Positions 50,961 through 64,000 of a stretch of DNA of 64,000 nucleotides are shown piece by piece. The notes below the pieces were generated by a model. The model was given only the letters and a program-made list of their open reading frames with translations. It was not told the origin of the DNA and ran no database searches. Within the stretch, counting starts at the first letter, position 1. Every line of letters starts with the position of its first letter. A program made the translations under genes and the position numbers. Origin of the DNA: Phaeosaccion multiseriatum (taxonomy: Eukaryota > Ochrophyta, other classes); NCBI GenBank assembly GCA_965112735.1, contig OZ218953.1:5208001-5272000 (forward strand), written 5' to 3'.

Positions 50961-51994
50961 GCAGGAGCAGCAGCCGAAGACGGTATTTCCCATACCACCG
51001 GGTCTCACCTTGGAGGAAGCCGAAGAGGCTTACCAGGCCGCAGTCAGGGACGGGAAAGCATCAGCTCGTGCACGAGAAACCACAGTAACACCGTCGCAAG
51101 GTTTCAGCAGTAACGAGGGCCGGGATATTGCCATGAAGGCTCTCCTGGAGCTCCAGAAGGAAGAGTCCAAGCCCGCATTGACGCCGGCCCAGCGCAAGTT
51201 CCAGGCTGTGGGAGACATGGACGAGGCTCGCGAGGCCAGGAGAGCGATAGAGGAGAACCCTGATGCCGCTGTCATCCCGCAGAAGGTGGCCGACCGAATG
51301 ATCAAGCGCATCATCCCCTTCTTTCTCGTGCCCGTGTTTGGCGGCATCGGACTCTTCATCTTTTACTTTGTCGTGGCGAAGCAGTACGACTGGACCTTTC
51401 AGCCGTGGATTGTGGCGTTTTCCACGCAGGCACCCTTCGCCATTGGCTTGATTGGCATCACCTACGGAATCTTTAGCACGTCGTGGGACGACGATCGAGA
51501 AGGAAGCTTCATTGGATTCGAGGAAGTAAGTCGTGGAGATGTTGCATGTCAAGTCCCACCCCCCCGTTCGCTCGGCCTTGTACTGCTACCCTCTCAGCCC
51601 CGTACCCGTATCTCCTTGTATGGCCCTTCTCGTTAGTTCTCGTGTGAACTTCCATGTCACCACAGAAGCGGCGTCAGGTCCCACCCGCTCCCCCTTCGCT
51701 CCGCCTGTTACTACTACCCTCTTATCCCCCCGTACCCCATCTCTCTTTGTGTGGCCCTCCTCGCTCATCTCCACTCGCACTCTCTCATCACAGCTCAAGC
51801 GCAATTGGAACAACCTCGGTGCGGGTCTGAAGCGGACGGGAAACCAGCAGCTGTTAACCGAGCTGGAGGAGCAAGAAGCAAAGGACAGGGCCAAGGTGCA
51901 GGCTATGAATAGGAACGACAGGAGGGCGGTCAACAAGAGGATGGACAAGGACCCCTTAAACTTGGGGCCAGGCTTCGACAAGTATGAGAAATAG
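50701..51994 (+). CDS. PAM68: PAM68-like photosystem II assembly factor, plastid-targeted
   Basis: Exons 50701-51525 and 51794-51994 give 341 residues. The N-terminus is a signal peptide with LLLVGGLLSAKPAVS/FLAPS, a Phe-led bipartite plastid signal. A Gln-rich linker follows. The conserved core at about residues 195-275 has PQKVADRMIKRIIPFFLVPV, a first membrane span, WTFQPWIVAF and a second span ending GIFSTSWD, which matches the PAM68/DUF3464 family of thylakoid proteins that help photosystem II (and, in some lineages, NDH) assembly. The second exon codes a charged tail (LKRNWNNLGAGLKR). The C-terminal helix fits family length. Function is inferred from the family. Confidence 0.85.
51540..51780 (+). 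repeat. Imperfect tandem duplication in the PAM68 intron
   Basis: Two diverged copies of about 110-120 bases, each starting with a GTCCCACC word, then TTCGCTC, CTACCCTCT, CCCCGTACCC and TGTATGGCCC / TGTGTGGCCC. Confidence 0.7.
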
Positions 51995-52418
51995 AGGAAG
52001 GGTGGGAAACGTTAGACAAGTAAGGGGAGAGGGGGGGGGGGTAGATAGATTGAGAGAGATGGATAGATACTGGTCTCGACTTTTGTTGGCACACGGCTGC
52101 TGTAACCCACGGGCATGCATGTGCAAGTGCTTCCGCGGACCGAAAGAGGATTATTTTTACGTTCATGCTGTATTCGTTGCTTTCTAATTATACCATATAG
52201 AATTACCGTACCCATAGACGCTTTGTTCGCTTCTATAACTTTCATGCTGTCTTTGCTTTTTTTTAATTTATAAAAGAAAAATCATGTATCGTACAAGAAT
52301 GGAGTTCATACTCGTGCGCCACACCTCTCTCCTTGAATGGCCCCGCCACTTGTGCTTGCGAGGCCGAGTTGGGCCCGAACCAACGCCCACAGGCATCGAT
52401 CTACCTATCTGCCCATCA

Positions 52419-52997
<579 letters not shown>

Positions 52998-53130
52998 GTG
53001 CGTCTTTTATGTTAGTATCTTGAACGAGCGACGAATCTTCCATTTACTTTCAAAGTGTGTTAAGAACACCGAGAGAAGCGAAGCGCAGCGATGTGGGCCC
53101 AGAGGGAGAGAGCGAGAGAGAGAGAGAGAT

Positions 53131-53310
53131 CCACGTGTGAGGGTGCGTTTTGATACACGTTTGGAGCATGCCAAGGCATCACCCGCTCTCGTCATCGCAT
53201 TGCTGTACTATTCGTTGGATTCACGTGTGAGGGTGCGTTTTGATACACGTTTGGAGCATGCCAAGGCATCAACCGCTCTCGTCATCGCATTGCTGTACTA
53301 TTCGTTGGAT
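53131..53310 (+). repeat. 90-bp tandem duplication
   Basis: Copies at 53131-53220 and 53221-53310 start with CACGTGTGAGGGTGCG and differ at only about two bases (CCCG versus ACCG inside). The near identity implies a recent origin. Confidence 0.95.
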
Positions 53311-53320
53311 TGAAGATGTA

Positions 53321-53326
53321 TTTATT
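53321..53326 (-). terminator. Candidate poly(A) signal of the Rho GTPase gene
   Basis: AATAAA on the minus strand, about 330 bases past the Rho stop. Confidence 0.35.
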
Positions 53327-53366
53327 TTTTACAAACAGCGCTTCCAAAGAGTCCGTGTGTGGCAAA

Positions 53367-53447
53367 GGAGATGACCACCCACAGAGACTGACTGGAGATG
53401 ACCGCCCACAGAGACTGACTGGAGATGACCACCCACAGAGACTGACT
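53367..53447 (+). repeat. 27-bp tandem triplication
   Basis: Three copies of GGAGATGACCACCCACAGAG plus ACTGACT, one with a single A/G change. Confidence 0.95.
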
Positions 53448-53658
53448 CGTGTATAAGACGTATGTCTAGGCCAAATGCGCCTTCGTTCAGGGGCAGCTGG
53501 GCCTTGCTCAGTGCATCAAGCCCCATGTCCGGACGTGTGTGTGTGTGTAAATGAGTTTGTCTGCTGTCTCCCGAATCGAGAGAGAGAGTATGTATCCAGA
53601 GAAAGAGGCGAAGCGACCTACATGAAGAAGGCGGGGGGGGAAGGGGCGACAGAAGACT

Positions 53659-55596
<1,938 letters not shown>

Positions 55597-56779
55597 TCAA
55601 GTAATGCCCACGAAGTGCTTCTGGTAGATGTCGTAGAGCCTCGTGGTCCTACTGTGCATGCTCTGGTTCACCAGCGAGTGCACAAGTTTGCTCGCCGCTG
55701 GGGTAGCAGGGAAGAGAGCAAGGAGAGAGAGAGAGAGAGAGAGAGGAGGGAGAGAGAGAGAGAGAGAGGCAGGGAAAGGGCGAAAGAGAGAAACGGAGAG
55801 AGCGAAGAGAGAGAAATAGAAAGAGAGGGGGCGCGTAGCCATCGGTGAGAACGAAAGGGCGACAGAGGATAGAAACAAACTTCCCCTTCTTTTCAAGCAG
55901 CACGACGGACGGAGCCACACGCCTCTAACTTACACACACAAGCACACACACAAGCACACAAAACAACACGCACATTCCGTATTCCTCTAAGTCGATAAAA
56001 TTCCCCTCTGACTAACTAACCTGCGTCGTGAAGGTCCGGGGCAAAGCGTTGGCGCAGTTCGTCCACCACTGACAGACAACAAAACACACAACAAAGTGAA
56101 GTGCACCAGCGACGGACGGATCAGAGCGATGAGGTAGTAGGCATGTGCGTTGGTGGCGGTGGCAATACGACACGATCACCCGGACAGGTGGAACGACGGA
56201 AAGGAGTGGCCTTCCACGCCTCAACAAGCTCACCCCCTCACCGCCCCCCTCCACCGTCTACCCCACCTTGGTCGGGCCGCTGAGCGAAGCACGGGAGATG
56301 CGCGTTGCCGATGCTTGCCATCTCCAGTAGGAAGGTTATCTTGTGCATGTGCCGCCGCAGCAACATAAACGTCTGTGTGCAATGCAATTCCGCCAAGTGT
56401 AACGGTGGTACGGCAAGGACCCGAGCAGTAGCAATGGCCCATGTGGTGTGTTCGTGTCAGGAGAGGGAGTCCCCACACATCTTGGAACGAGCAAAACAAC
56501 TTCTCATCAAGTGGGTGGGGCGTTGGTTCTAAATATATCTCCCGTCAACACCTGCCTGGCGTCGTTTGTGTTGGCGTGGCCCTCTCACACCTCTGACACT
56601 CTCTATTGGCCTGGGCCTCTCACACCTCTGACGCTTGCTCACCTGCACGCAGAGCCCACGGAATGTCTTGAAGCACTTGGACTGAGGGCCTTCCATCAGT
56701 TCGACAAACTCGTCCGTCAGCTTGAACGGAGCTGACTCGAACGACATGTTCCCGCCAGGACTGGTGTGTATGTGTGTGT

Positions 56780-56811
<32 letters not shown>

Positions 56812-58730
56812 GTGTGGGTGGGTGGTGTAGGTGTGTGTAGGAGGGGAAGGGGGGGGAGGGAGGGCGAGAAAGCGCATTGTCTGTTCTTTAGGGGGGTCTC
56901 TGTTGAAACTGAAGGCAGAGAGAGCGGGGGGAAGGGTAGGCCTACCGATGTGTGGAGAAAGAAGCACAGCACACACAGCACATAAAAGTAGAGGGAAGGG
57001 AAAGGCCGTTGTGTGTGCTCCATTCCATCTCCTCTGTGTGGCCGTGTGCGTGTATGTGTATGTGTGGGTGTGCGTGTATGTGTGTAGGCGTGTGCGTGTA
57101 TGTGTGGGTGGGTGTGTATGTGTGTGGGTGTGTGCGCACACCTGTTGGCCAGCATGAAGCCCCAATCGATGTGTGCGATGTGGCCTGGAGGGAGGGAGAG
57201 GGGGAAGGGGTGGAGAGACGGGAGAGAGAAAGGGGGGTGGGCAACCGAGAACACGCACATCTGTTACAATACTCTAACAATATCATAATCAGAGAGCCTC
57301 TCACTCACTCACTCACTCACTCACTCACTCACTCAGGGTCCAGCCCAGGCCCCCCGCACGATGCACCTATCCGCTCGGCAGATGGCCCGGAGGATGTGTT
57401 CCCGCGTGTGCTGCGTGTTGTGTCTGTGTCTATATGTATGTGTGTGTGTGTGCATCTCTCTTTCTTCTGTATGTCCCGCTCCCTCCCTCTCTCTGTCCGT
57501 GTGTGCCTCTCTTTCTCTCTCTTTGTGTGTGTCTTACTGTACCTTGCGCTGTGAGGAGCAGATTCCCATTGTGCCTGTCCTTGACTTGAAGCAGGTACGT
57601 GACGATACAATACGCCGCCAGACTCTTGACGAAGTTGTCCCGAGCGCGGAGATAGCGCGCGCTTCCCTTGGTACCAAAGTAGCGCTGCCAAAAGTCGGAC
57701 AGGGACGTGTAGTGGGGATCGTTCTTCCTCAGCGCATCGAGGCTCACGGAGTCTGGAATGGCCTCTATGATGCCGGCATCGGGGGAGGTGGCAATGATGT
57801 CGTAAGGACGAAGGAAGGCGTCGCTGCCGCCCTCCTCGAGGATCCACGCCATTTGTTGCAGGACTTGAGACGCCACTTGCTCTTGGCGAAGGTCTGTGGA
57901 GTGGTGGGCATTGAAGATGTGTGTAGGGGTGGGGTGGGCCATTGAAGTGAAGTGTCGGTGTGGGTATTGAAGAAATGAACAAACGAACGAAGGAAGGAAA
58001 GAGTATGTAAATCAATCAAGAGCGTGCAAGCACTGAAGATGACCGAAAGAAAGCCAAACACTGGGAGGCAGATCGGACGGTGTGAGATTTGCAAGCATGG
58101 GCCGACGAGGTCCCTCCGCCCGGCCCCTCCAAGCGGCAACAAGGGAGGGGGGGGGTCATGGTCCCTCGAGGGGAAGACTCACCATCTCCGCACTTGACGA
58201 TACAAGGAAGCAATCGCCAGCCGGGCAGGTGGCCAAGCGGTGCGGTGGCTCGAATCCTCGCCTCCTTCTTGAGCCACCTTTCTCGAAAGATGACTTGAGG
58301 CGGCCCTCTTGTGGCTCCACCACCCCCTCCCGCTTCCTGAGCAGGTGATCGCGTCATCTGTATTCCTATTCCTCCCTTGCCTCCTGTCCCCTCCTCTTCT
58401 CCCTCATCCTCTTCCTCCTCCTCCTCGTCGTCATGGCCAAAGCCGCACTTCTCCTCCTCATCCGGTGAGGGTTGGTCGTACCCTTCCATTGAGCCGTATC
58501 CTTGTAGCCCTGGAGAGGAAGAAGTGCGACTCGCTCCAAGCAAGCCACTCTCCCTCCCACACCCACTCCCACTCCCAATACCGCTACTACTACCACTACC
58601 GCTACCATAACCACTTCCAGTACCGCTTCCAGTACCGCTACGTCTAGCGCTGCCCTTTCCGTCCACCGTCACGGAGAGCACCAGCGGTGGAGAGGTGTGC
58701 ACTCGGAAGCGTCTCTCCTGTGCGCCTCCG

Positions 58731-58785
<55 letters not shown>

Positions 58786-61470
58786 ACCGTGCTCCCTCCG
58801 CCCCCCTCTCTCCTCCTCCTCCTCCTGCTGCTGCTGCTGCCGCTACCCCTTGCAAAGCTGCAACGCCCGCTGTAAACCGGCTTCTCCACTGTCCCATTGA
58901 ATCCGTCCCGTTGGTTGCCATTTTCCTTGCTTCACCTCCTCCTCCTCCTCCTCCTCCTCCTCCCTCCTCTTCCCATCCCGGAGTGCCGCCGCCCTGCCCC
59001 TCCCCCGCCTCTCCGTGTGCCGCCCCCTGTCTGGGCTGCTGCTGCTCCGGCTGCAGGAGGGAGGCGTTATCGTCCACAGAGAGCGCATCTCTGAAGGACC
59101 CCATTGACCCCATCGACCCCACTCGCGAGAACGGCCTCATCCACGTCAACTCCCCAGAGCCCGACCGCAGCCTCTGATGGGGCGAGGAAGCGCTTAGAGC
59201 ACCACTGGGCCCCACCGCTGCTGGTGCTGCCGCTTCCATCGAGGAGAGGGCATCCTCGCCGCCCCCTTCTTCTCCCCCTTCTGCACATACGGGGGCACTG
59301 CGGCTACTGCGTCCTACGTCCTGTGGCTGCTCGTCGTCCACGTTTCGGTGGAGCTTGCTGTATCCCCTCTTCCCCCAGCGCTGGATGTTACTCAGGCTGT
59401 GAGTGGCCAACTTCAGCTTTGCCTCCGCCCAGCCTGAAGGGGAAAACGCAGGGATGGGAAGGAAGGAAGGGGGTGAGAAGATATGACCGAGGAAGAGAGA
59501 GAGACAGACAGAGAGGGAGAGAGACAGAGAGAGAGAGAGAGAACGTACGTCTCAGGACATTGTCCTTCAGGCGGGTCGAAGAGGCCTGTCCTCCAAAGCC
59601 CCTTCTCCTCTTCTTGCTCTTGCGCCTCTGGTCTCTGTCGTAATCCACCACCTCGAAGGTGATGAGGTATGGGGCGCGGTCCTTGGTGGAGAAGACGGTA
59701 CACTGCATTGAAGGGTCGGGTGGGGGGCAGGGGTGAGTAAGGGAAGGAGCAGGGTAGGGAGATGAGAAAGGTGAACGCCACAGAGGGCAGGGAAGGGAGG
59801 TAGTCCGCAACACAGACGAACGGAAGAACGGAAGGATAGACGGATAAGGGGGACGGGGTGGGGGAGACACACAGATAGAGACAGAGAGAGAGAGAGAGAG
59901 GGAGGGAGAGAGAGAGGGAGAGAGAGAAAGGGAGAGAGAGAAAGGGAGAGGGCATGGAGGAGAAAAGAGGAAGCTCGCGCTGAATTGGTACTGAATGACT
60001 CACCTCCTCTGTGTGTATTCGCACAACACGATGACGTCGGTTGCCGATGGGGATGTAGATGCAGCGAGCGGGCAAGAACGATTCCTCAACTTCCTTCAGC
60101 CTGTCCCTCAGGCGGGCCGTCCTCTCCTCTCTGGGGCACTCCCGGACCTCTCTGCTCACCGCACACAGCGCTTCCACAAAGGCAGGGGCCGCTGCGAAAG
60201 TGCCCGAAAAAGGCTGTTTCCGGCGCTTCTCGTCAGCACTATCACACAGCTGGAACAAGTCAGCTTGCGGGTGGGGGAGCTCCACTCCACCACTACCACT
60301 ACCACTACCACTACCGCCACCAAGAGACAACCTCTTGGACGAAAACGCCCAAGAAGAGACTGCTGCTGGCTTTGAGGATGATGCTCCGGAGAATGCAGAG
60401 AACCCCGCGGCCGGCTTCGATTGGAGCAGCTTCTGCATCATGTCTATCTCCCCTGGGCCTCGCCCCTGGTAGAGAGCACGAGCCGGCGTCTCCCCCCTGT
60501 CAATAACCTCTCTTAGCATCTGCCGAATGGCCTCCACACCAACAGGTTCCACCTCCGCTTCGTCCACGCAAAAGGCCTTGAGGAACCAGTACAAGCGGTG
60601 CGCAAGGTGGATGCTCTCCCCGCACTTGTCCAGCAAGAAGAGCTCCAGCCGGTGGCTGCTCGCAAATGAGGCGTAGAGCAGAAAGAGGGTGTACTCGGGC
60701 ACGAAGAACTCAAACGCCTCGGCATGCTCCCCCCACGCCTTCTCCAGCAAGGGAAACACGTCTCGATGGGCCAGCAGCTGCAGCAAGAGGTGCAGGGGGG
60801 AGTCCATTGCCTCCACCGCTGCCCCGGAAGAGAGGCCGCCGGTGGCCCCCACCATGAGGGCGTCAAGTCTTGAGCCCCACAGCTCCCTCATCTCCTCCAC
60901 CTTGGTGTTCCAGTCGGCCAGGAACAGCTCGCGCTTCTGGTTGCGAGACTTTTCCTTGTGGTGATTGCTGCTGGACAGAGAGCTGCCTCCGTTCCTGTCC
61001 CTGGCCCCGTTGGTGCTTCTCATGAACGCGATGCTATCGTCCCCGAGTCGGTTGATGGAGGACCGTAGAAACACGTGCTTGTAGCCCAGTGAAGACTGCC
61101 GCGCCCCCCCAGCAGCGCTACTGCGAAGGTGGGCGACACAGATGAGCTGGGAGGCTACCGACACGCCAGACAGTCCGACCAGCCACAACACCCACTTGAA
61201 CTTCCCATCATCGCTTTGTCCTGCCCACACAAAGGTCAGCAGCTTCACCGCAATCACCAACACGTTGACAAGCTCCCACAGCACCGGCAAACACATCCGG
61301 GTGGGTTTGTTGAGAAGGTATTGATGGGCCAAGACTGCCCCCAGAAGCAGCCTCGAGCCTGCAAAAAGCAGCAAATCCCTCTGCCCGTCGAGGTCCTCCA
61401 CGTGTCGGACATAGGACACCACCACGGAGACATCGAGCACAAATGCCAATACCGCGGGAGCCAAAAACAT
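55597..61470 (-). CDS. PI4KB: Phosphatidylinositol 4-kinase, type III beta-like, with N-terminal membrane domain
   Basis: Exons 61470-60004, 59702-59549, 59433-58183, 57893-57543, 57184-57142, 56760-56643, 56372-56267, 56068-56021 and 55697-55597 give 1212 residues. Residues 1-115 contain four hydrophobic segments (about 2-21, 32-53, 59-83, 91-115). Residues about 210-330 resemble the lipid-kinase-unique helical domain (ESIHLAHRLYWFLKAFC). Then come FLPARCIYIPIGNRRHRVVR and STKDRAPYLITFEVVDYD, a roughly 400-residue acidic/Gly-rich insert, and the catalytic core: VKCGDDLRQEQ, KDRHNGNLLL (catalytic loop), HIDWGFMLANR (metal loop, DWG instead of DFG), SFESAPFKLTDEFVELM and a C-terminal YDIYQKHFVGIT. 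It makes PI4P, usually at the Golgi. The membrane domain is not part of the known family layout. Confidence 0.88.
58738..58792 (-). repeat. (GAT)n poly-Asp codon run in PI4K exon 3
   Basis: ATC on the + strand, 18 GAT codons on the coding strand, giving an Asp run in the linker. Confidence 0.95.
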
Positions 61471-61889
61471 CCTCCTCCCTCCCTCCTATAAAAACCTGAG
61501 CGGCGCCGCGCCGTCGGTCAGAACGTGACACATAGAACACGCTGTGACCGAGGAGGAGGACCAGGAGTGAAGAGACGTGTGAGGTACTACAGCAGGAGGA
61601 GGGTGAGGGGCGAAGAGAGGGTGGGGATGTGGATGGAGGGCGTAGAGAGGTGGGTGTAGCATTCAGCACACTGCCAGATTCAGTTTCAGTTTCAGGTGTT
61701 GACCATTCATTGACTTATCCTCTTCGTATCTCGCTCCCCCTCCTCCTCCTCCCCTCTGCTGTAATGGGCAGTGGTGGGTGATGTAGACAGGAATGAGAGA
61801 GAGATCCATCTCGCATAAATCCTTCTGAGGAGCAGCAGCAGCAGTGGAGCAGGAGAAGGATCCAAAACGAGCGTTTTTATTGGAGAGAT
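61471..61889. promoter_or_regulatory. Divergent intergenic region PI4K/VPS11
   Basis: 419 bases between start codons. A TATAAAAA word lies at 61487-61494 on the + strand, but it is 16 bases from the PI4K ATG and on the wrong side for VPS11, so its role is unclear. An in-frame TAG just upstream of the PI4K ATG supports that start. Confidence 0.5.
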
Positions 61890-63991
61890 ATGTCGGTTCC
61901 GGCTCGGCAATGGCGCCGCTTCGCTTTCTTCGACAAAGACGTGCTGTCGCCAGACCTCCAGCTCGACCTCGGAGGAGGCAAGCCCACGTGTATCGCGGCG
62001 GGTAAGAGGGTAGTCAGCAGGTTCTTCTTTAGCGACCACTCCCAAACTGGCGCTCTCTCGACTGTTGGCCTTCCCCCTCACCTCCACTCTGTAAACCCCG
62101 CAACCCCTGCAGGCGATGAGATGGTATTTCTCGGAGACGCCAAGGGATGCCTGACTGTCTCCGATCGAGACTTCCAGCAGCGCACGATGCACAAAGTCTA
62201 CAGCAACAGCGTTGTGGCGTGCGCCTATGCGGGCCGGGCCTTGGGGGGGGGGACTGGGCCCTCCTCCAGCAGCAGCGGCAGCAGTCTCAATGCACCCACA
62301 AGCGTGTTGGCGACGATGGGCTTTGATGATGAGGAAGAGGACGCTGGTCAGGAGGCGACTGCTCCTGAGAGTGCAGAAAGCAGCGGCAGGGACGGAGTGG
62401 CTGAGGCAAAAGGAGGAGGAGGAGGAGGAGGAGGAGGAGGAGGAGGAGGAGGAGGAGGAGGAGGAGCTGCGAGTGGGAGACGTCGCAAGAGTCTCTCTGT
62501 AAAGTTGTGGCGCGTGAGCCGCAGCAATCCTCCAGAACTCGGACAGTGCCTGCGGGTGATTGAGGTGGCAGCACCTCCACCCTCGCCAGTGCCGGACGGG
62601 GGAGGTGCCCTGGGAACTAGAATTGTGGCTGGCTCAGGAGGAGGAGGAGGGGGGAGGGAGGCGGACGTGATGGGTCTTGCAGTGGACTCGACGGCCTCTC
62701 GCATCAGCGTTGGCTTCTCCGACGGCTCAGTGTTTCTGTACGTGGGTTCTGAGCTGCTGAAGCAAGGCACGCCGACTCCCGCCCCGACCATCATCCCGCC
62801 CCCCGGGAAGGGCAAGCAAGTAAGGAAGCAAACGGACATGATAATCGATGGCAGTTGTCCTTGGGGCAGGCAAGGAGGAGAGAGGATGGGAGGAGAGAGG
62901 AGGAAGTCGAGACAAAAGAGTACGCGTGTTTTTTTTTTTGTCTTCTCTTCTCTGTAGTGGGATTCCCGCGGTTACTCTTCTTGTTCTGCTGGCCTTCTTT
63001 GCTTGCTCTGCTCAACAACAGATGGGGGTGACTTGGCTGCATTTCAGCGAGAAGCCCGCTTCGGTGCGGCTGCTGGTGTGCTACGCAGACAGCACTGCCC
63101 CGCCCAGCAACGACCGCCACTCGTCCTCTGCGCCGCGAGCGCCGGTGCTCCCCTCCCCGGACCAACAGGTCAGAGAGACCGGACAGTGGAGAGCGACTGC
63201 CTCTTTTGTTGTTACCCCCTTCTCTGTCCCCGACTCAGTCAGGTGTGGCGCCATGTCTTCCATCGTTCCCGGACTGCTTTTTCCATGGTGTTCCACTCCC
63301 CCCCCCCCCTCAACAGGGAACGCTCTCGTTTGACTTGTCTCCGCCTCCCTCAATGCCCAATGTTACCGAATGTTACCCAATGCTGCCCAATGCTACCAAC
63401 CCTCTCTGGTCACCACCGACAGGGGATCCTCTCGTTTGAGTGCTTGCAAAACCTCAACCCCGACCCCGTGGTGCTGGATGAGCGTGGCTGTGGCGAGGGC
63501 TGTGCCGCCTTCAGCAAGGCCCGGACGGAGCTCGTGGCGGGGAGGGACGACGGGGTGTATTTCTACTCGCCAGAGGTATGCTTCGCCAAAGGAAGGGGGG
63601 CATAGAATGAGGCTTTTCTGTTTGTCGTCGCCTCTATCGCCCCTAATGGTTGGAGAGAGAGAGATAGTGATGTCAAATATCAACCTAGCAAGCCTAGTTT
63701 TAGTAATGTGGGGCTACTCCTTTCCTAAGCTGCTTACCTACGCCTCTTTGCTCTTGCTGCTCCCCTTACGTGCACCCTTACGTCCACCACTTTCCCTATG
63801 CCCCTCCCCTCACGTGCACCCTGGCTTCATTCACCCTTCACCCTTGGGGGATGAAAGGATCGCGGAGGGGCGGCGGGCTTCGAGGGCGAGAAGCAGAGCA
63901 TCGGCTGTCTGGGCAGCGGCTATCTGTTCGTCTCCAGCAGTGACAAGAGGAGCGAGAGAACGGCCATCAACATCTACGACCTTGATAACAA
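61890..63991 (+). CDS. VPS11: VPS11, HOPS/CORVET tethering complex subunit (N-terminal part)
   Basis: Exons 61890-62001, 62113-62819, 63022-63168, 63423-63575 and 63858-63991 read 417 residues; the gene runs off the window after a donor at 63992. It starts WRRFAFFDKDVL, as VPS11 proteins start QWRRFVFF. Beta-propeller segments follow: MVFLGDAKGCLTVSDRDF, MGLAVDSTASRISVGFSDGS, VTWLHFSEKPASVRLLVCYA, ELVAGRDDGVYFYSPE and TAINIYDLDNK. The last matches the family's I-N-I-Y-D-L. A poly-Gly run (about residues 172-190) and a Ser/Glu-rich insert are lineage extras. VPS11 scaffolds the HOPS and CORVET tethers for endosome/vacuole fusion; SNAREs such as Vti1 act downstream. The RING domain expected at the C-terminus is outside the window. 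Confidence 0.88.
63313..63440 (+). repeat. Duplicated splice-acceptor region in VPS11
   Basis: The real exon 4 start ACAGGGGATCCTCTCGTTTG (63420 on) has a near copy ACAGGGAACGCTCTCGTTTG at 63313. Between them are repeated words AATGTTACC / AATGCTACC. Confidence 0.7.
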
Positions 63992-64000
63992 GTAAGGCCT

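Overview
This is a eukaryotic nuclear window. Its 12 protein-coding genes are rich in introns and full of microsatellites, and exons were rebuilt by hand from GT-AG (twice GC-AG) junctions. Every junction used keeps the reading frame, so the models are internally consistent, but no transcript was available. Three products (an Obg GTPase, a phosphoglycerate mutase and a PAM68-like photosystem II assembly factor) start with a signal peptide followed by a transit-peptide-like stretch. Two of these have Phe right after the predicted cleavage point (VWA/FATS and AVS/FLAP). This is the bipartite 'ASAFAP' signal of complex plastids of red-algal origin. Together with IFT140, which implies a flagellate stage, it points to a photosynthetic stramenopile (ochrophyte). 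The exact class is inference.

Layout. 119-3708 (+) plastid Obg GTPase. 4311-8528 (-) NEK-family kinase. 9013-13330 (+) lipid-anchored EF-hand protein. 13797-18420 (+) heat shock transcription factor. 19146-31600 (-) IFT140 in 29 exons. 31925-37522 (+) CLC chloride channel/exchanger with CBS domains. 38500-39655 (+) Vti1-type SNARE. 40130-45773 (-) ankyrin/U-box/poly-Q protein. 46335-48412 (-) plastid phosphoglycerate mutase. 48990-50216 (+) AT-hook coiled-coil protein of unknown role. 50701-51994 (+) PAM68-like protein. 53659-55078 (-) Rho/Rac GTPase. 55597-61470 (-) PI4-kinase type III beta-like enzyme with a multi-pass membrane N-terminus. 61890 to the window edge (+) VPS11. Counting the truncated VPS11 there are 14 loci in all.

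Four head-to-head pairs share short putative bidirectional promoters: NEK/EF-hand, IFT140/CLC, PGAM/AT-hook and PI4K/VPS11. By theme, the Vti1 SNARE, VPS11, PI4K, CLC and Rho GTPase belong to endomembrane traffic and signalling. NEK and IFT140 are cilium-linked families. Obg, PGAM and PAM68 serve the plastid.

The most unusual features are: a four-helix membrane domain fused to the PI4K; tandem repeats that begin exactly at 5' splice sites and reuse the donor consensus as their unit; a dispersed CAG-flanked TTGGTGATACAG motif in exons, introns and intergenic DNA; two micro-exons of 20 and 19 nt; two GC-AG introns; a perfect 29-bp inverted repeat; and a probable homopolymer frame error at the IFT140 C-terminus. 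No tRNA, rRNA, CRISPR array or intact transposon was recognised.
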